Below are positions 27,400-35,506 of a stretch of DNA of 64,000 nucleotides, one piece after another. This stretch comes from Marifrigoribacter sp047730175. GTDB lineage: Bacteria > Bacteroidota > Bacteroidia > Flavobacteriales > Flavobacteriaceae. The notes beneath the pieces are model-generated. The model did no database searches. It saw only the letters and a program-made list of their open reading frames with translations, and was not told where the DNA came from. Position 1 is the stretch's first letter, and every line of letters starts with the position of its first letter. Both the position numbers and the translations under genes were made by a program. Location: assembly GCF_047730175.1 (NCBI RefSeq), contig NZ_CP159833.1:1116001-1180000 (forward strand), written 5' to 3'.

Positions 27400-27455
27400 G
27401 TCACAAGCTCTTCGCTATTTGTCATTTCGTTGAGAGATAAGCTTTTTTTAGAATG
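27400..27455. repeat. Dispersed intergenic repeat-like sequence (locus 1)
   Basis: The stretch read on the minus strand contains CTCAACGAAATGACAAATAGCGAAGAGCTT, split here only by naming: CTCAACGAAATGACA followed by AATAGCGAAGAGCTT. It is similar in style to the units at 45496-45588 and 63856-63950, with the GAATGACAA / GTCATT core. I read it as a degenerate REP-like element. Confidence 0.4.
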
Positions 27456-27514
27456 CTCGTTTCATATAATTGTCAAAAATAACAAATTGAATATTACCAA
27501 TACGCTAAAAAAAT

Positions 27515-27522
27515 TACCTTTG
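27515..27522 (+). promoter_or_regulatory. -7 box of the trpS promoter
   Basis: TACCTTTG matches TAnnTTTG exactly and lies 50 bases before the trpS start codon. A TTG at 27487 is somewhat too far upstream to be a sure -33 element. Confidence 0.5.
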
Positions 27523-27572
27523 CTGAACTTATAAGTTATTAAATTAAAATTCTTCCTTTAAAGGAATTTATT

Positions 27573-28541
27573 ATGTCAAGAATATTAACAGGAATACAAA
27601 GTACCGGAACACCACACTTAGGAAATATTTTAGGGGCTATTTTACCAGCAATTGAAATGGCCAATGACCCTAAAAATGAGTCATTCCTATTTATAGCAGA
27701 TATGCATTCTTTAACTCAGATCAAAAATCCTGAAGTTTTAAAGGACAACACTTATAGTACCGCAGCAACATGGCTTGCTTTTGGACTAAATATTAATAAA
27801 ACTGTTTTTTATCGTCAGAGTGATATTGCTCAGGTAACAGAACTATCTTGGTATTTAAGTTGCTTTTTTCCTTATCAAAGATTAACCCTAGCACATTCAT
27901 TTAAAGACAAAGCAGATCATTTAGAAGACGTTAATTCAGGGTTATTTAGCTATCCAATGTTAATGGCTGCAGATATTTTATTATATGATGCAGAAATTGT
28001 ACCTGTTGGGAAAGATCAATTACAGCATTTAGAAATGACACGAGATGTGGCCTCTCGTTTTCATGCAAAAATGGGAGAAGTATTTGTAATGCCCGAAGCG
28101 AAAGTACAAGAGCATACAAAATTAATTCCAGGTACTGATGGCCAAAAAATGAGCAAGTCTAAGAATAATATTATCAATATTTTTCTTCCTGAAAAAAAAC
28201 TCCGTAAACAAATTATGGGCATTCAGACTGACAGTACTCCCTTAGAAGAGCCTAAAGATCCCGATACTTGTAATTTATTTGCTCTATATAAATTGTTAGC
28301 TTCCGTTTCTGAAATTTACGAAATGAGAAAAAATTATGAAGCAGGTGGTTATGGTTATGGCCATGCAAAACAAGCTTTTTATGAGTTGGTTTTGTCTGTT
28401 TATTCTGAAGAACGCTCCCGTTATAATTACTACATGGAAAATTTAAATGAAATTGATAAAGCTTTAGATATTGGTGCTTCAAAAGCAAAAGATGTCGCTA
28501 ATTCAGTATTAAAAAGAGTTCGCGAAAAAATTGGCTATTAA
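27573..28541 (+). CDS. trpS: Tryptophanyl-tRNA synthetase
   Basis: The class I synthetase that charges tRNA-Trp, 322 residues. The HIGH-like motif is TGTPHLGN at residues about 11-18 and the KMSKS motif is intact (GQKMSKSKNN). The segments YPMLMAADILLYDAEIVPVGKDQLQHLE form the tryptophan pocket. The last four bases overlap the convergent dprA gene. There is no leader peptide or T-box upstream. Confidence 0.96.
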   Translation: MSRILTGIQSTGTPHLGNILGAILPAIEMANDPKNESFLFIADMHSLTQIKNPEVLKDNTYSTAATWLAFGLNINKTVFYRQSDIAQVTELSWYLSCFFPYQRLTLAHSFKDKADHLEDVNSGLFSYPMLMAADILLYDAEIVPVGKDQLQHLEMTRDVASRFHAKMGEVFVMPEAKVQEHTKLIPGTDGQKMSKSKNNIINIFLPEKKLRKQIMGIQTDSTPLEEPKDPDTCNLFALYKLLASVSEIYEMRKNYEAGGYGYGHAKQAFYELVLSVYSEERSRYNYYMENLNEIDKALDIGASKAKDVANSVLKRVREKIGY

Positions 28542-29644
28542 ATCAATTTAAATACTTTTCCAGGTAGCGGCTGCACCAATCCTTTTAGCTCTAAGTCAAG
28601 TAATAAAGTTGCAACTTTATATGTTGGCCTTTGAGCTTTAATAGCGATAGCATCTAATAATTCGCTCTTATTCTCTTTTAAAATATTGTAGATTGTTTTT
28701 TCCTCGGTTGTTAGTTCTACAAATAAACTCGTTTGTTTTGGTTTTAAGTTTGCTTCTTTTATTTGCCAGCCTAAATGATAAATAATATCTGCTGCAGAAT
28801 GCAACAAGTGTGCCTGTTGTGTTTTAATTAAATTATTACACCCTTGACTTTGCGAGTCAGTTGATCTTCCAGGGACTGCAAAAACTTCCCGATGATATGA
28901 ATTTGCAATATCTGCTGTTACAAGACTTCCTCCTTTTTCTGCAGATTCTATAACAATCGTAGCTTCACTTAAACCAGCAATGATTCTATTCCGTCGTAAA
29001 AAATTAGTTCTATCGAATGCATCATTACTCCAAAACTCAGTGATAAACCCTCCGTTTTCTAACACTTGCTCATTGTATTTACCATGTGCTTTAGGATAAG
29101 TTTGATTCATTCCATGAGCCAAACAAGCAACCGTTTGTAGTTTTTGTTTTATAGAAGTTTTATGCGCCATAATATCCACTCCATATGCATACCCTGAGAC
29201 AATAACCGGATGTAATGGTGTTAATTCTTCAATTAAATTTTCACAGAATAGTTTTCCATAAGTAGTAATTTTTCGGGTGCCAACAATGCTTAATATTTTT
29301 TTATTATGAAGGCGAATATTCCCCTTGCTAAAGATTAAAATAGGTCCGTCAATACAATTTTTTAAGTGCGTAGGATATTTTTCATCCATAAAATAACTAA
29401 AAGAAATATTGTTTTTTTCTATAAACTTAATTTCTTTTTCTGCCTCTATTAAATGTGTTTTTTTGTTAAGATTTTTTAATTTAAAATTTCCAACTCCATC
29501 AACTTTAAGTAAGTGACTTTTTTTCTCCGTAAATATAGCTTCGGCAGAACCTATCTTATGTAATAATTTTTTTGCGGAAATATCCCCTAAATTAACCACC
29601 CGCTGTAAAGCTAAAGTGTATAGCAATTCATTTTTTAAAAGCAT
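28538..29644 (-). CDS. dprA: DNA-processing protein DprA
   Basis: A 368-residue cytosolic protein that protects incoming single-stranded DNA in transformation and loads RecA. The N-terminus has helix-hairpin-helix motifs (LGDISAKKLLHKIGS, LLKVDGVGNFKLKNL). The Rossmann core shows SIVGTRKITTYGKL, VSGYAYGVDIMAHK, LAHGMNQTYPKAH and NRIIAGLSEATIVIE. A C-terminal winged helix of about 60 residues completes the protein. It ends four bases inside the trpS gene. Its presence hints at competence, but no other competence genes lie here. Confidence 0.94.
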   Translation of the reverse strand: MLLKNELLYTLALQRVVNLGDISAKKLLHKIGSAEAIFTEKKSHLLKVDGVGNFKLKNLNKKTHLIEAEKEIKFIEKNNISFSYFMDEKYPTHLKNCIDGPILIFSKGNIRLHNKKILSIVGTRKITTYGKLFCENLIEELTPLHPVIVSGYAYGVDIMAHKTSIKQKLQTVACLAHGMNQTYPKAHGKYNEQVLENGGFITEFWSNDAFDRTNFLRRNRIIAGLSEATIVIESAEKGGSLVTADIANSYHREVFAVPGRSTDSQSQGCNNLIKTQQAHLLHSAADIIYHLGWQIKEANLKPKQTSLFVELTTEEKTIYNILKENKSELLDAIAIKAQRPTYKVATLLLDLELKGLVQPLPGKVFKLI

Positions 29645-29744
29645 TAAATGACAATAAAAGGGGGAGGTAAAAAGGAAATTTAAATATATTATTTATTTGT
29701 TAATAAAATCCCTTTTGGAAGCCTAAATAATATAGAAAAAATCC

Positions 29745-29752
29745 TACTTTTG
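29745..29752 (+). promoter_or_regulatory. -7 box of the HU/SPOR gene, suggesting a leaderless transcript
   Basis: TACTTTTG matches TAnnTTTG exactly. Only five bases separate it from the ATG at 29758, so transcription should start on or within a base or two of the start codon. Confidence 0.55.
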
Positions 29753-29757
29753 TTTAT

Positions 29758-30699
29758 ATGCAATTAGCTTCCTACATAAACGATTTATTATTTCGCTATG
29801 AATGTGTGATTATCCCTGGATTTGGAGCATTTTTAACACAATATCATTCTGCAAGAATCGATAAAAGCACAAATACATTTACTCCTCCTGGAAAATTAGT
29901 GTCCTTTAACAGGCAATTACAAACAAATGATGGGCTATTAGCTAATTATATTGCTACCTTAGAGAGTTGTAGCTATGAAACTTCGCTTCAGAGAATTAGA
30001 AATTTTACTGGAAATCTATCATTACAGCTTTCAGAAGGAAAAACGGTAACTATAAAAAACATTGGAGATTTTGTTTTGAACAAAGAACATACTATCCAAT
30101 TTACACCTTCAGAAGTTCAAAATTTTTACACGGCTTCATTTGGATTAACTTCATTTGTTTCTACAAGTATTTCAAGAGAAATTCACCAAAAAACAGTTGC
30201 TGCTTTAGAAGAAAAAGCACCTCTCTATATTAGCCCAGAAAAAAGAGTTGCTCGCCCTTATTTAAAACACGCAGCTATTGCATTAATTGCTGTTTCAGCA
30301 ATAGGGTTTGGAGGTTTAAAATTATACGAAGGGTCTGTTCAAAAGCACAATTTTGCTGAAAAACAAAAAGCAAACTCATTAATAGAAAATCAAATTCAAG
30401 AAGCTACTTTTTTTATAGATAACCCATTGCCTTCCTTAAATCTTACGTTCACTAAAAAAACAGGTAACTATCATATTATTGCTGGAGCATTTAGAGTAAA
30501 AGAAAATGCTGAAAAAAAGATTTCTCAATTATCATTAAAAGGCTTTGAAGCTGCAATGATTGGCGTTAATAAATACGGCCTTCATCAAGTTGCATACAGT
30601 AGCCATGAAAATAGGCTAGAAGCTCTACAAACTCTTCGAAAAATTAAAACTACTAATAACAAAGATGCTTGGTTGTTAGTTTTAGACCTAAATAAATAG
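29758..30699 (+). CDS. HU-CCDC81 / SPOR domain membrane protein
   Basis: A 313-residue protein of the Bacteroidota family that joins two HU-like DNA-binding folds (about residues 1-70, ECVIIPGFGAFL, and 75-145, RIRNFTGNLSLQLSEGKTVTIKNIGDFVLN) to one transmembrane helix (about 168-190) and a periplasmic SPOR domain (235-313, NYHIIAGAFRVKENAEKKISQL). The SPOR domain binds denuded peptidoglycan at division sites. The architecture could link the nucleoid to the divisome. It is a single gene, divergent from dprA. Confidence 0.85.
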   Translation: MQLASYINDLLFRYECVIIPGFGAFLTQYHSARIDKSTNTFTPPGKLVSFNRQLQTNDGLLANYIATLESCSYETSLQRIRNFTGNLSLQLSEGKTVTIKNIGDFVLNKEHTIQFTPSEVQNFYTASFGLTSFVSTSISREIHQKTVAALEEKAPLYISPEKRVARPYLKHAAIALIAVSAIGFGGLKLYEGSVQKHNFAEKQKANSLIENQIQEATFFIDNPLPSLNLTFTKKTGNYHIIAGAFRVKENAEKKISQLSLKGFEAAMIGVNKYGLHQVAYSSHENRLEALQTLRKIKTTNNKDAWLLVLDLNK

Positions 30700-30745
30700 G
30701 CAACTTAATCTTAAAAAAGTAATTTAAATTCGGTAGAATACTATG

Positions 30746-30753
30746 TATCTTTG
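30746..30753 (+). promoter_or_regulatory. -7 box of the thioesterase gene
   Basis: TATCTTTG matches TAnnTTTG exactly and overlaps the TTG codon at 30751, which rules that codon out as a start. The ATG at 30769 is 15 bases further on. Confidence 0.6.
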
Positions 30754-30768
30754 CTTAAAATTTTAAGT

Positions 30769-31278
30769 ATGGAAGTTAGAACTGCAAAAGAATCTAGAAC
30801 CATTATATCTGATCTTGTTTTACCAAGTGAAACGAATCCCATAGGGAATATGTTTGGTGGTGAATTATTAGCAAGAATGGATCGTGCTGCAAGTATTTCT
30901 GCTGGAAGGCACAGTAGAAGGATTGTAGTTACAGTTTCCGTTAATCATGTTGCTTTTAATAAAATGATTCCTTTAGGAAGTGTCGTTACTATTGAAGCTC
31001 AAGTATCTAGATCTTTTAATAGTTCAATGGAAATTTATATGGATGTTTGGATTGAAGACAGACAAAGTGGTATTCGCACTAAAGCGAATGAAGCTATTTA
31101 CACTTTTGTGGCTGTTGATGATACAGGAAGGCCGGTTCCAGTTCCTGAACTCAAACCAGAATCTAAAAGCGAAAAAAATAGATACGATGCTGCATTGCGA
31201 AGAAGACAGTTAAGTCTTGTAATTGCAGGAAAAATGTCTCCTAACGAAGCTTCTGAACTTAAAGCTTTATTTACTTAG
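30769..31278 (+). CDS. Acyl-CoA thioesterase (hotdog fold)
   Basis: A 169-residue hotdog-fold hydrolase that cleaves acyl-CoA to free acid and CoA in the cytosol. The family signature is NPIGNMFGGELLARMDRAASISAGRHS, followed by VTVSVNHVAFNKMIPLGSVVTIEAQV, as in YciA and the BACH-type enzymes. The C-terminus is a charged helix. I start it at the ATG at 30769, because the longer TTG-initiated frame overlaps the promoter box. The natural substrate chain length is unknown. Confidence 0.88.
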   Translation: MEVRTAKESRTIISDLVLPSETNPIGNMFGGELLARMDRAASISAGRHSRRIVVTVSVNHVAFNKMIPLGSVVTIEAQVSRSFNSSMEIYMDVWIEDRQSGIRTKANEAIYTFVAVDDTGRPVPVPELKPESKSEKNRYDAALRRRQLSLVIAGKMSPNEASELKALFT

Positions 31279-31297
31279 GAAAGTAACCATTGTTAAA

Positions 31298-31326
31298 TTG
31301 ATTAAAAGATCAATATCTTAATTTTG
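31298..31326 (+). promoter_or_regulatory. Promoter of the DUF983 gene
   Basis: TTG (31298-31300), 18 bases, then TAATTTTG (31319-31326), an exact TAnnTTTG box, 15 bases before the ATG at 31342. Confidence 0.58.
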
Positions 31327-31341
31327 TCAAAAATTTAAAAC

Positions 31342-31764
31342 ATGTTCGGTAAAGGAACTAAACTCTATAGTGTATTAAGGTTGAAATGTCCAAGGTGTCA
31401 TGAAGGGGCCTTTTTTGAAGGACATCCCTATAAGTATTCAACGATGGGTAAAGTAAAAGAATATTGTCCAAAGTGTAACTTAAAATATTCTATTGAGCCT
31501 AGTTTTTATTATGGTTCTTATTATGTGGTATATGGTTTAGGTTGTGCATTGTTTATTTCTATTTGGGTGTTAAAATTAATTTTCTTTCCAGATTTGGGGC
31601 CAGGCAAACTCTTACTCGCTATTTTGATTTCTATATTGACACTTTCTCCTTTATTATATGCTCTTTCAAAAATAATCTGGGGAAATTTGTTCATCAAATA
31701 TGACAAGAATATCACAAAGAATAATGGTGTAACTTCACAAAATGATACAATTACTAAAAAATAG
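31342..31764 (+). CDS. DUF983 domain membrane protein
   Basis: A 140-residue protein with an N-terminal zinc-ribbon-like pair of CxxC motifs (KCPRCHEG and YCPKCNLKY, about residues 14-45) and two transmembrane helices (about 62-85 and 90-112). This is the DUF983 family. Family members sit near cytochrome oxidase genes in alphaproteobacteria but are free-standing in flavobacteria. The function is unknown. The 137 bases that follow hold no gene I can identify. Confidence 0.84.
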   Translation: MFGKGTKLYSVLRLKCPRCHEGAFFEGHPYKYSTMGKVKEYCPKCNLKYSIEPSFYYGSYYVVYGLGCALFISIWVLKLIFFPDLGPGKLLLAILISILTLSPLLYALSKIIWGNLFIKYDKNITKNNGVTSQNDTITKK

Positions 31765-31901
31765 TTTTGAGTCACTTTTTGAAAATGATTATAAATTACA
31801 TGCTTAAAGAGTTGTGATCTCCCGTCTTTTAAAAAATCTAGAAAGAGGGGAAATAAAATTATATAGAAAGAATATTAACTTTATTTCACTGTAATAATTA
31901 A

Positions 31902-32711
31902 ATGGAAATTATAGAACTGTTTGGCTATGTCTGCGCATTATTTATTGGCGTTATATTAGGGCTTATTGGCGGTGGTGGTTCAATTTTAGCAGTGCCTGTG
32001 TTAGCTTATTTGTTTTCAATTGAAGAAAAATCTGCAACTGCTTATTCACTTTTTATCGTTGGATCTAGTGCGGCAGTTGGTGGTATTAAAAAGCACTTTA
32101 AAGGATTTGTTGATTGGAGAACTGTAATTGTTTTTGGAATACCTGCAATTATAGGGGTTTCTTTAATTAGAAAATTTGTAGTCCCATCTTTACCTGATAT
32201 TATTTTTACTTTTAATGACTTTGATTTCACACGAAGGATGGCGATGTTTGGTCTTTTTGCCCTATTAATGATTCCTGCTGCACTATCAATGCTGAAAAAA
32301 AGGAAAATAAAAGAAGATAAAATAAATTCATCTGAAGTAAAATATAATTATCCGCTAATTGTTATTGAAGGAATTTTAGTGGGAGCAATTACAGGGTTTA
32401 TTGGAGCTGGTGGTGGATTTTTAATTATTCCTGCATTGGTTATTTTAGCTAATGTAGAAATGAAAGTAGCGGTAGGTACCTCATTAATAATTATTGCGGC
32501 AAAATCATTGATCGGTTTCTTTTTAGGAGATGCGTTTACCATGCAAGTTGACTGGCAATTTCTATTCATTTTCACTTTTTTATCACTTATTGGAATATTT
32601 ATTGGAAGTTATTTAAGTAACTTTATAGATGGTAAAAAACTAAAAATTGGATTTGGTTATTTTATTATACTAATGGCTATATTTATTTTTTACATGGAGT
32701 TTTTTATATAA
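31902..32711 (+). CDS. Sulfite exporter TauE/SafE family protein
   Basis: A 269-residue inner-membrane protein with about eight helices. The two family repeats both begin with the glycine motif: GVILGLIGGGGSILAVPVL near residue 15 and GAITGFIGAGGGFLIIPALV near residue 157. Members export sulfite or other organosulfur anions. It opens the sulfur island, directly upstream of the persulfide-dioxygenase fusion, so export of the sulfite made by that enzyme to the periplasmic sulfite dehydrogenase is the likely job. The direction of transport is an inference. Confidence 0.88.
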   Translation: MEIIELFGYVCALFIGVILGLIGGGGSILAVPVLAYLFSIEEKSATAYSLFIVGSSAAVGGIKKHFKGFVDWRTVIVFGIPAIIGVSLIRKFVVPSLPDIIFTFNDFDFTRRMAMFGLFALLMIPAALSMLKKRKIKEDKINSSEVKYNYPLIVIEGILVGAITGFIGAGGGFLIIPALVILANVEMKVAVGTSLIIIAAKSLIGFFLGDAFTMQVDWQFLFIFTFLSLIGIFIGSYLSNFIDGKKLKIGFGYFIILMAIFIFYMEFFI

Positions 32712-32723
32712 AATTAGCCATCT

Positions 32724-32737
32724 GTAACTTATGTTAT
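32724..32737. promoter_or_regulatory. Candidate Crp/Fnr-type operator before the persulfide-dioxygenase gene
   Basis: GTAACTTATGTTAT is a near-palindrome GTAAC-N4-GTTAY. Its centre lies 29.5 bases before the first base of the -7 box at 32760, where a class II activator would sit. A matching site with identical spacing lies before the sulfite dehydrogenase gene (39068-39081). Confidence 0.5.
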
Positions 32738-32759
32738 TTTTTACATTGTAAAAACTCAT

Positions 32760-32767
32760 TAATTTTG
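32760..32767 (+). promoter_or_regulatory. -7 box of the persulfide-dioxygenase/rhodanese gene
   Basis: TAATTTTG fits TAnnTTTG exactly. No -33 TTG exists at the usual spacing, as expected for an activator-dependent promoter. Confidence 0.55.
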
Positions 32768-32789
32768 AACCATAATAAAAATGATTACT

Positions 32790-34205
32790 ATGAAGGTAGA
32801 GCAAATTTATACAGGGTGTTTAGCACATGCAGCGTATTATATAGAAAGTAAAGGTGAGGTTGCTATATTTGACCCCTTAAGAGAAGTTCAGCCCTATTTA
32901 GACAGAGCAAATAAAGATGAAGCAAAAATTAAATATATTTTTGAAACTCATTTTCATGCTGATTTTGTTAGCGGTCATTTAGATCTAAAGAAAAAAACAG
33001 GAGCTAATATTGTCTTTGGTCCTACTGCAAAACCTGGTTATGATGCGATTATTGCTGAAGACAATGAGGTATTTAATATTGGAGATTACAAGATAAAAAC
33101 AATACATACTCCTGGACATACCATGGAAAGTACCACCTATCTTTTAATTGATGAAAATGATAAAGAATACGGTATAATAACAGGTGACACCTTATTTATT
33201 GGCGATGTTGGAAGACCAGATTTAGCACAGCATATTGTTACTGACCTTAATGAAGAAAAACTTGCGGGTCATTTATTTGATTCATTACGGAATAGAATAA
33301 TGCCTTTAAGCGATCATATTATTGTATTTCCTAGTCATGGTGCTGGATCTGCTTGCGGAAAAAATATGAGTAAAGAGACTACTGATACTTTAGGACATCA
33401 GAAAGAAGTAAATTATGCACTTCGCGCCGACATGACTAAAGAAGAGTTTACTAAAGAATTATTAGATGGATTAGCTCCTCCTCCTGAATATTTTCCTTCA
33501 AATGTATTAATGAACATTGAAGGATATACTAGTTTCGATGAGGTAATTAACAAAGGTAAAACTGCTTTAAATGTGAATGCTTTTGAAATTGCTGCTAACG
33601 AAACTGGTGCAATAGTAATAGATGTTAGGCATCAAGATGACTTTACAAAGGGTCACATTCCTCGATCTATATTTATTGGTTTAGATGGTACATTTGCTCC
33701 CTGGGTTGGATCGCTTATAAAAGATGTAAAACAAACTATTCTTCTTGTGGTTCCAGCTGGAAGAGAAAAAGAAGCTATTACAAGATTATCTAGAGTTGGT
33801 TTTGATAATACTATTGGATACTTAGATGGTGGTTTTGAAGCTTGGAAAAAAGCTGCAAAAGAATATGACAAAGTAACTTCTATTTCCGCTGAAAAATTTA
33901 AAGAGGCCATTGAAAAAGATAATGTGCCAGTGTTTGATGTTCGTAAGGAGGGCGAATTCCAAGCGGAGCATATTGTTGATGCAAATCATACTGGTTTAGA
34001 CAAATTAAATGAACATTTAGCTGAATTTCCAAAAGATGAAAATTTTTATGTGCATTGTGCAGCAGGATATAGGTCTATGATTGCATCGTCGATATTAAAA
34101 AGCAGAGGGATTCATAATTTAATTGATGTATATGGAGGTTTTAATTCTATTAAAGAAGTAGGGATTAAGACCACTAATTTTGTTTGTCCATCAACATTAA
34201 AATAG
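32790..34205 (+). CDS. ETHE1-like persulfide dioxygenase fused to two rhodanese domains
   Basis: A 471-residue cytosolic fusion. The metallo-beta-lactamase domain (about residues 1-215) has the metal ligands in THFHADFVSGH, HTPGHTMES and GDTLFIGDVGRPDL, the pattern of ETHE1-type enzymes that oxidise thiol persulfide to sulfite. A first rhodanese domain (about 265-365) has no cysteine in the active loop (VVPAGREKEA), so it is structural. The second (about 375-470) has VHCAAGYRS with the catalytic Cys. I start at the second ATG (32790), because MKVEQIYTGCLA is the usual N-terminus. The ATG at 32781 adds three residues. The thiol is probably bacillithiol rather than glutathione (inferred from the bacilliredoxin at position 1). 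Confidence 0.88.
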   Translation: MKVEQIYTGCLAHAAYYIESKGEVAIFDPLREVQPYLDRANKDEAKIKYIFETHFHADFVSGHLDLKKKTGANIVFGPTAKPGYDAIIAEDNEVFNIGDYKIKTIHTPGHTMESTTYLLIDENDKEYGIITGDTLFIGDVGRPDLAQHIVTDLNEEKLAGHLFDSLRNRIMPLSDHIIVFPSHGAGSACGKNMSKETTDTLGHQKEVNYALRADMTKEEFTKELLDGLAPPPEYFPSNVLMNIEGYTSFDEVINKGKTALNVNAFEIAANETGAIVIDVRHQDDFTKGHIPRSIFIGLDGTFAPWVGSLIKDVKQTILLVVPAGREKEAITRLSRVGFDNTIGYLDGGFEAWKKAAKEYDKVTSISAEKFKEAIEKDNVPVFDVRKEGEFQAEHIVDANHTGLDKLNEHLAEFPKDENFYVHCAAGYRSMIASSILKSRGIHNLIDVYGGFNSIKEVGIKTTNFVCPSTLK

Positions 34206-34212
34206 AAAAAAA

Positions 34213-34536
34213 ATGAAAAATGTTAATCAAAAGGAATGGAAAAATCTAATTGCAAACGATTCTAATGCAATAATTATTGATGTAAGAACACCTCAAGAAT
34301 GGGATGATGGTGTGTTTGAAAATGCTGTTCTAATGAACATACAAAATACTGCCAGTTTTATTGATGATATAAAAAAAATGACCCTAACAAATAACTTTTA
34401 TTTGTATTGCAGAAGTGGAGGAAGAAGTCAGATGGGATGTCAAATACTTGAATCATTTGGTGTTAAAAACACGTTTAATCTTCTAGGAGGCATTATGGTC
34501 TGGGATGGTAAAACTGTTTCTCCTTCAAGCAAATAA
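34213..34536 (+). CDS. Single-domain rhodanese (sulfurtransferase)
   Basis: A 107-residue cytosolic rhodanese with the active loop YCRSGGRSQ and the CH2-type segment IIIDVRTPQEWDDG. It carries sulfane sulfur on its cysteine. It starts seven bases after the fusion gene and belongs to the same transcript, so it probably delivers persulfide sulfur to the dioxygenase or takes it from thiosulfate. There is no signal peptide. Confidence 0.9.
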   Translation: MKNVNQKEWKNLIANDSNAIIIDVRTPQEWDDGVFENAVLMNIQNTASFIDDIKKMTLTNNFYLYCRSGGRSQMGCQILESFGVKNTFNLLGGIMVWDGKTVSPSSK

Positions 34537-34632
34537 TTAAAATAAAATATATAATAATTTTATTGGTTGATTAGTTAGTAAAGGAAGTTTTATGCGGTTA
34601 ATCCTTTTATTTTAAAATTTGAAAATGTTTTT

Positions 34633-34902
34633 ATGAAATCAACTCTTGTAATTCAAAATTTAAAATGTGGCGGCTGTGCAAATACCATAACTACTAAAAT
34701 TTCATCGCTTGAATATATTACAGATGTTGAAGTTGATGTTGAAACATCTTCAGTATCTTTTACTTTTCAAAATGCAAATGAGTTACAAAAAGTCAAAGAA
34801 AAATTAGCTCATCTAGGCTATCCAATTGATGGGGATAAAAACTCGGTAGTTTCTAAGGCTATTTCCTATGTAAGCTGTGCAACAGGCAAAATGTCCAATT
34901 AA
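34633..34902 (+). CDS. Heavy-metal-associated (HMA) domain protein
   Basis: An 89-residue small ferredoxin-like HMA protein with the metal motif LKCGGCANTI (CGGC instead of the more usual MxCxxC form). The fold is a typical copper or zinc chaperone. The C-terminus has one more cysteine (YVSCATG). It lies in the sulfur island behind the free rhodanese with a 96-base gap. It may buffer Cu(I), which reacts with sulfide, but the link is only positional. Confidence 0.82.
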   Translation: MKSTLVIQNLKCGGCANTITTKISSLEYITDVEVDVETSSVSFTFQNANELQKVKEKLAHLGYPIDGDKNSVVSKAISYVSCATGKMSN

Positions 34903-34923
34903 ACTTCGCAGATACAATATTTT

Positions 34924-35505
34924 ATGAATTTTGATGAAAAGTATTGGAATGATCGATATAAACTAAATGACACCCGTTGGGATATTGGGTTTATTTCTCC
35001 TCCCTTAAAAGAATATTTTGATCAGCTAACAAACAAAAATCTAAAAATATTAATCCCTGGAGGTGGCAATTCTTATGAAGCTGAATACCTTCATCAATTA
35101 GAGTTTACAAATGTATATGTTGCTGATGTTTCAGAAATTGCATTAAAAAACATTACAACTAGAGTTTCAGATTTTCCAAAACATCATCTATTGCATAGTA
35201 ATTTTTTTGATCTTCAAGAGGAATTTGACCTCATCATTGAACAAACATTTTTTTGCGCTATTAATCCTTCTCTTCGGAATAATTATGTCTTAAAAGCAAG
35301 CCAGCTATTAAAAACAAAGGGTGAAATTGTAGGGCTACTTTTTTTAATTCCTTTAAATGAAGACCATCCTCCTTTTGGAGGGAATAAAGAAGAGTATCAC
35401 GTTTTATTTAATTCTTTCTTTCATATTAAAATCATGGAACCTGCATTTAATTCTATCCCAAAAAGAATGGGTAATGAATTGTTTATTAAATTGATGAAAA
35501 AATAA
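34924..35505 (+). CDS. TPMT-family S-methyltransferase
   Basis: A 193-residue SAM-dependent methyltransferase of the thiopurine methyltransferase family. The hallmark WNDRYKLNDTRWDIGFISPPL is at the N-terminus, the SAM-binding glycine loop is ILIPGGGNSYEAEYL, and EQTFFCAINP is the family-specific segment. Bacterial relatives methylate thiols, sulfide, selenium or tellurium compounds. In this island, thiol or sulfide detoxification by methylation is a reasonable guess. It starts 21 bases after the HMA gene. Confidence 0.86.
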   Translation: MNFDEKYWNDRYKLNDTRWDIGFISPPLKEYFDQLTNKNLKILIPGGGNSYEAEYLHQLEFTNVYVADVSEIALKNITTRVSDFPKHHLLHSNFFDLQEEFDLIIEQTFFCAINPSLRNNYVLKASQLLKTKGEIVGLLFLIPLNEDHPPFGGNKEEYHVLFNSFFHIKIMEPAFNSIPKRMGNELFIKLMKK

Positions 35506-35506
35506 G

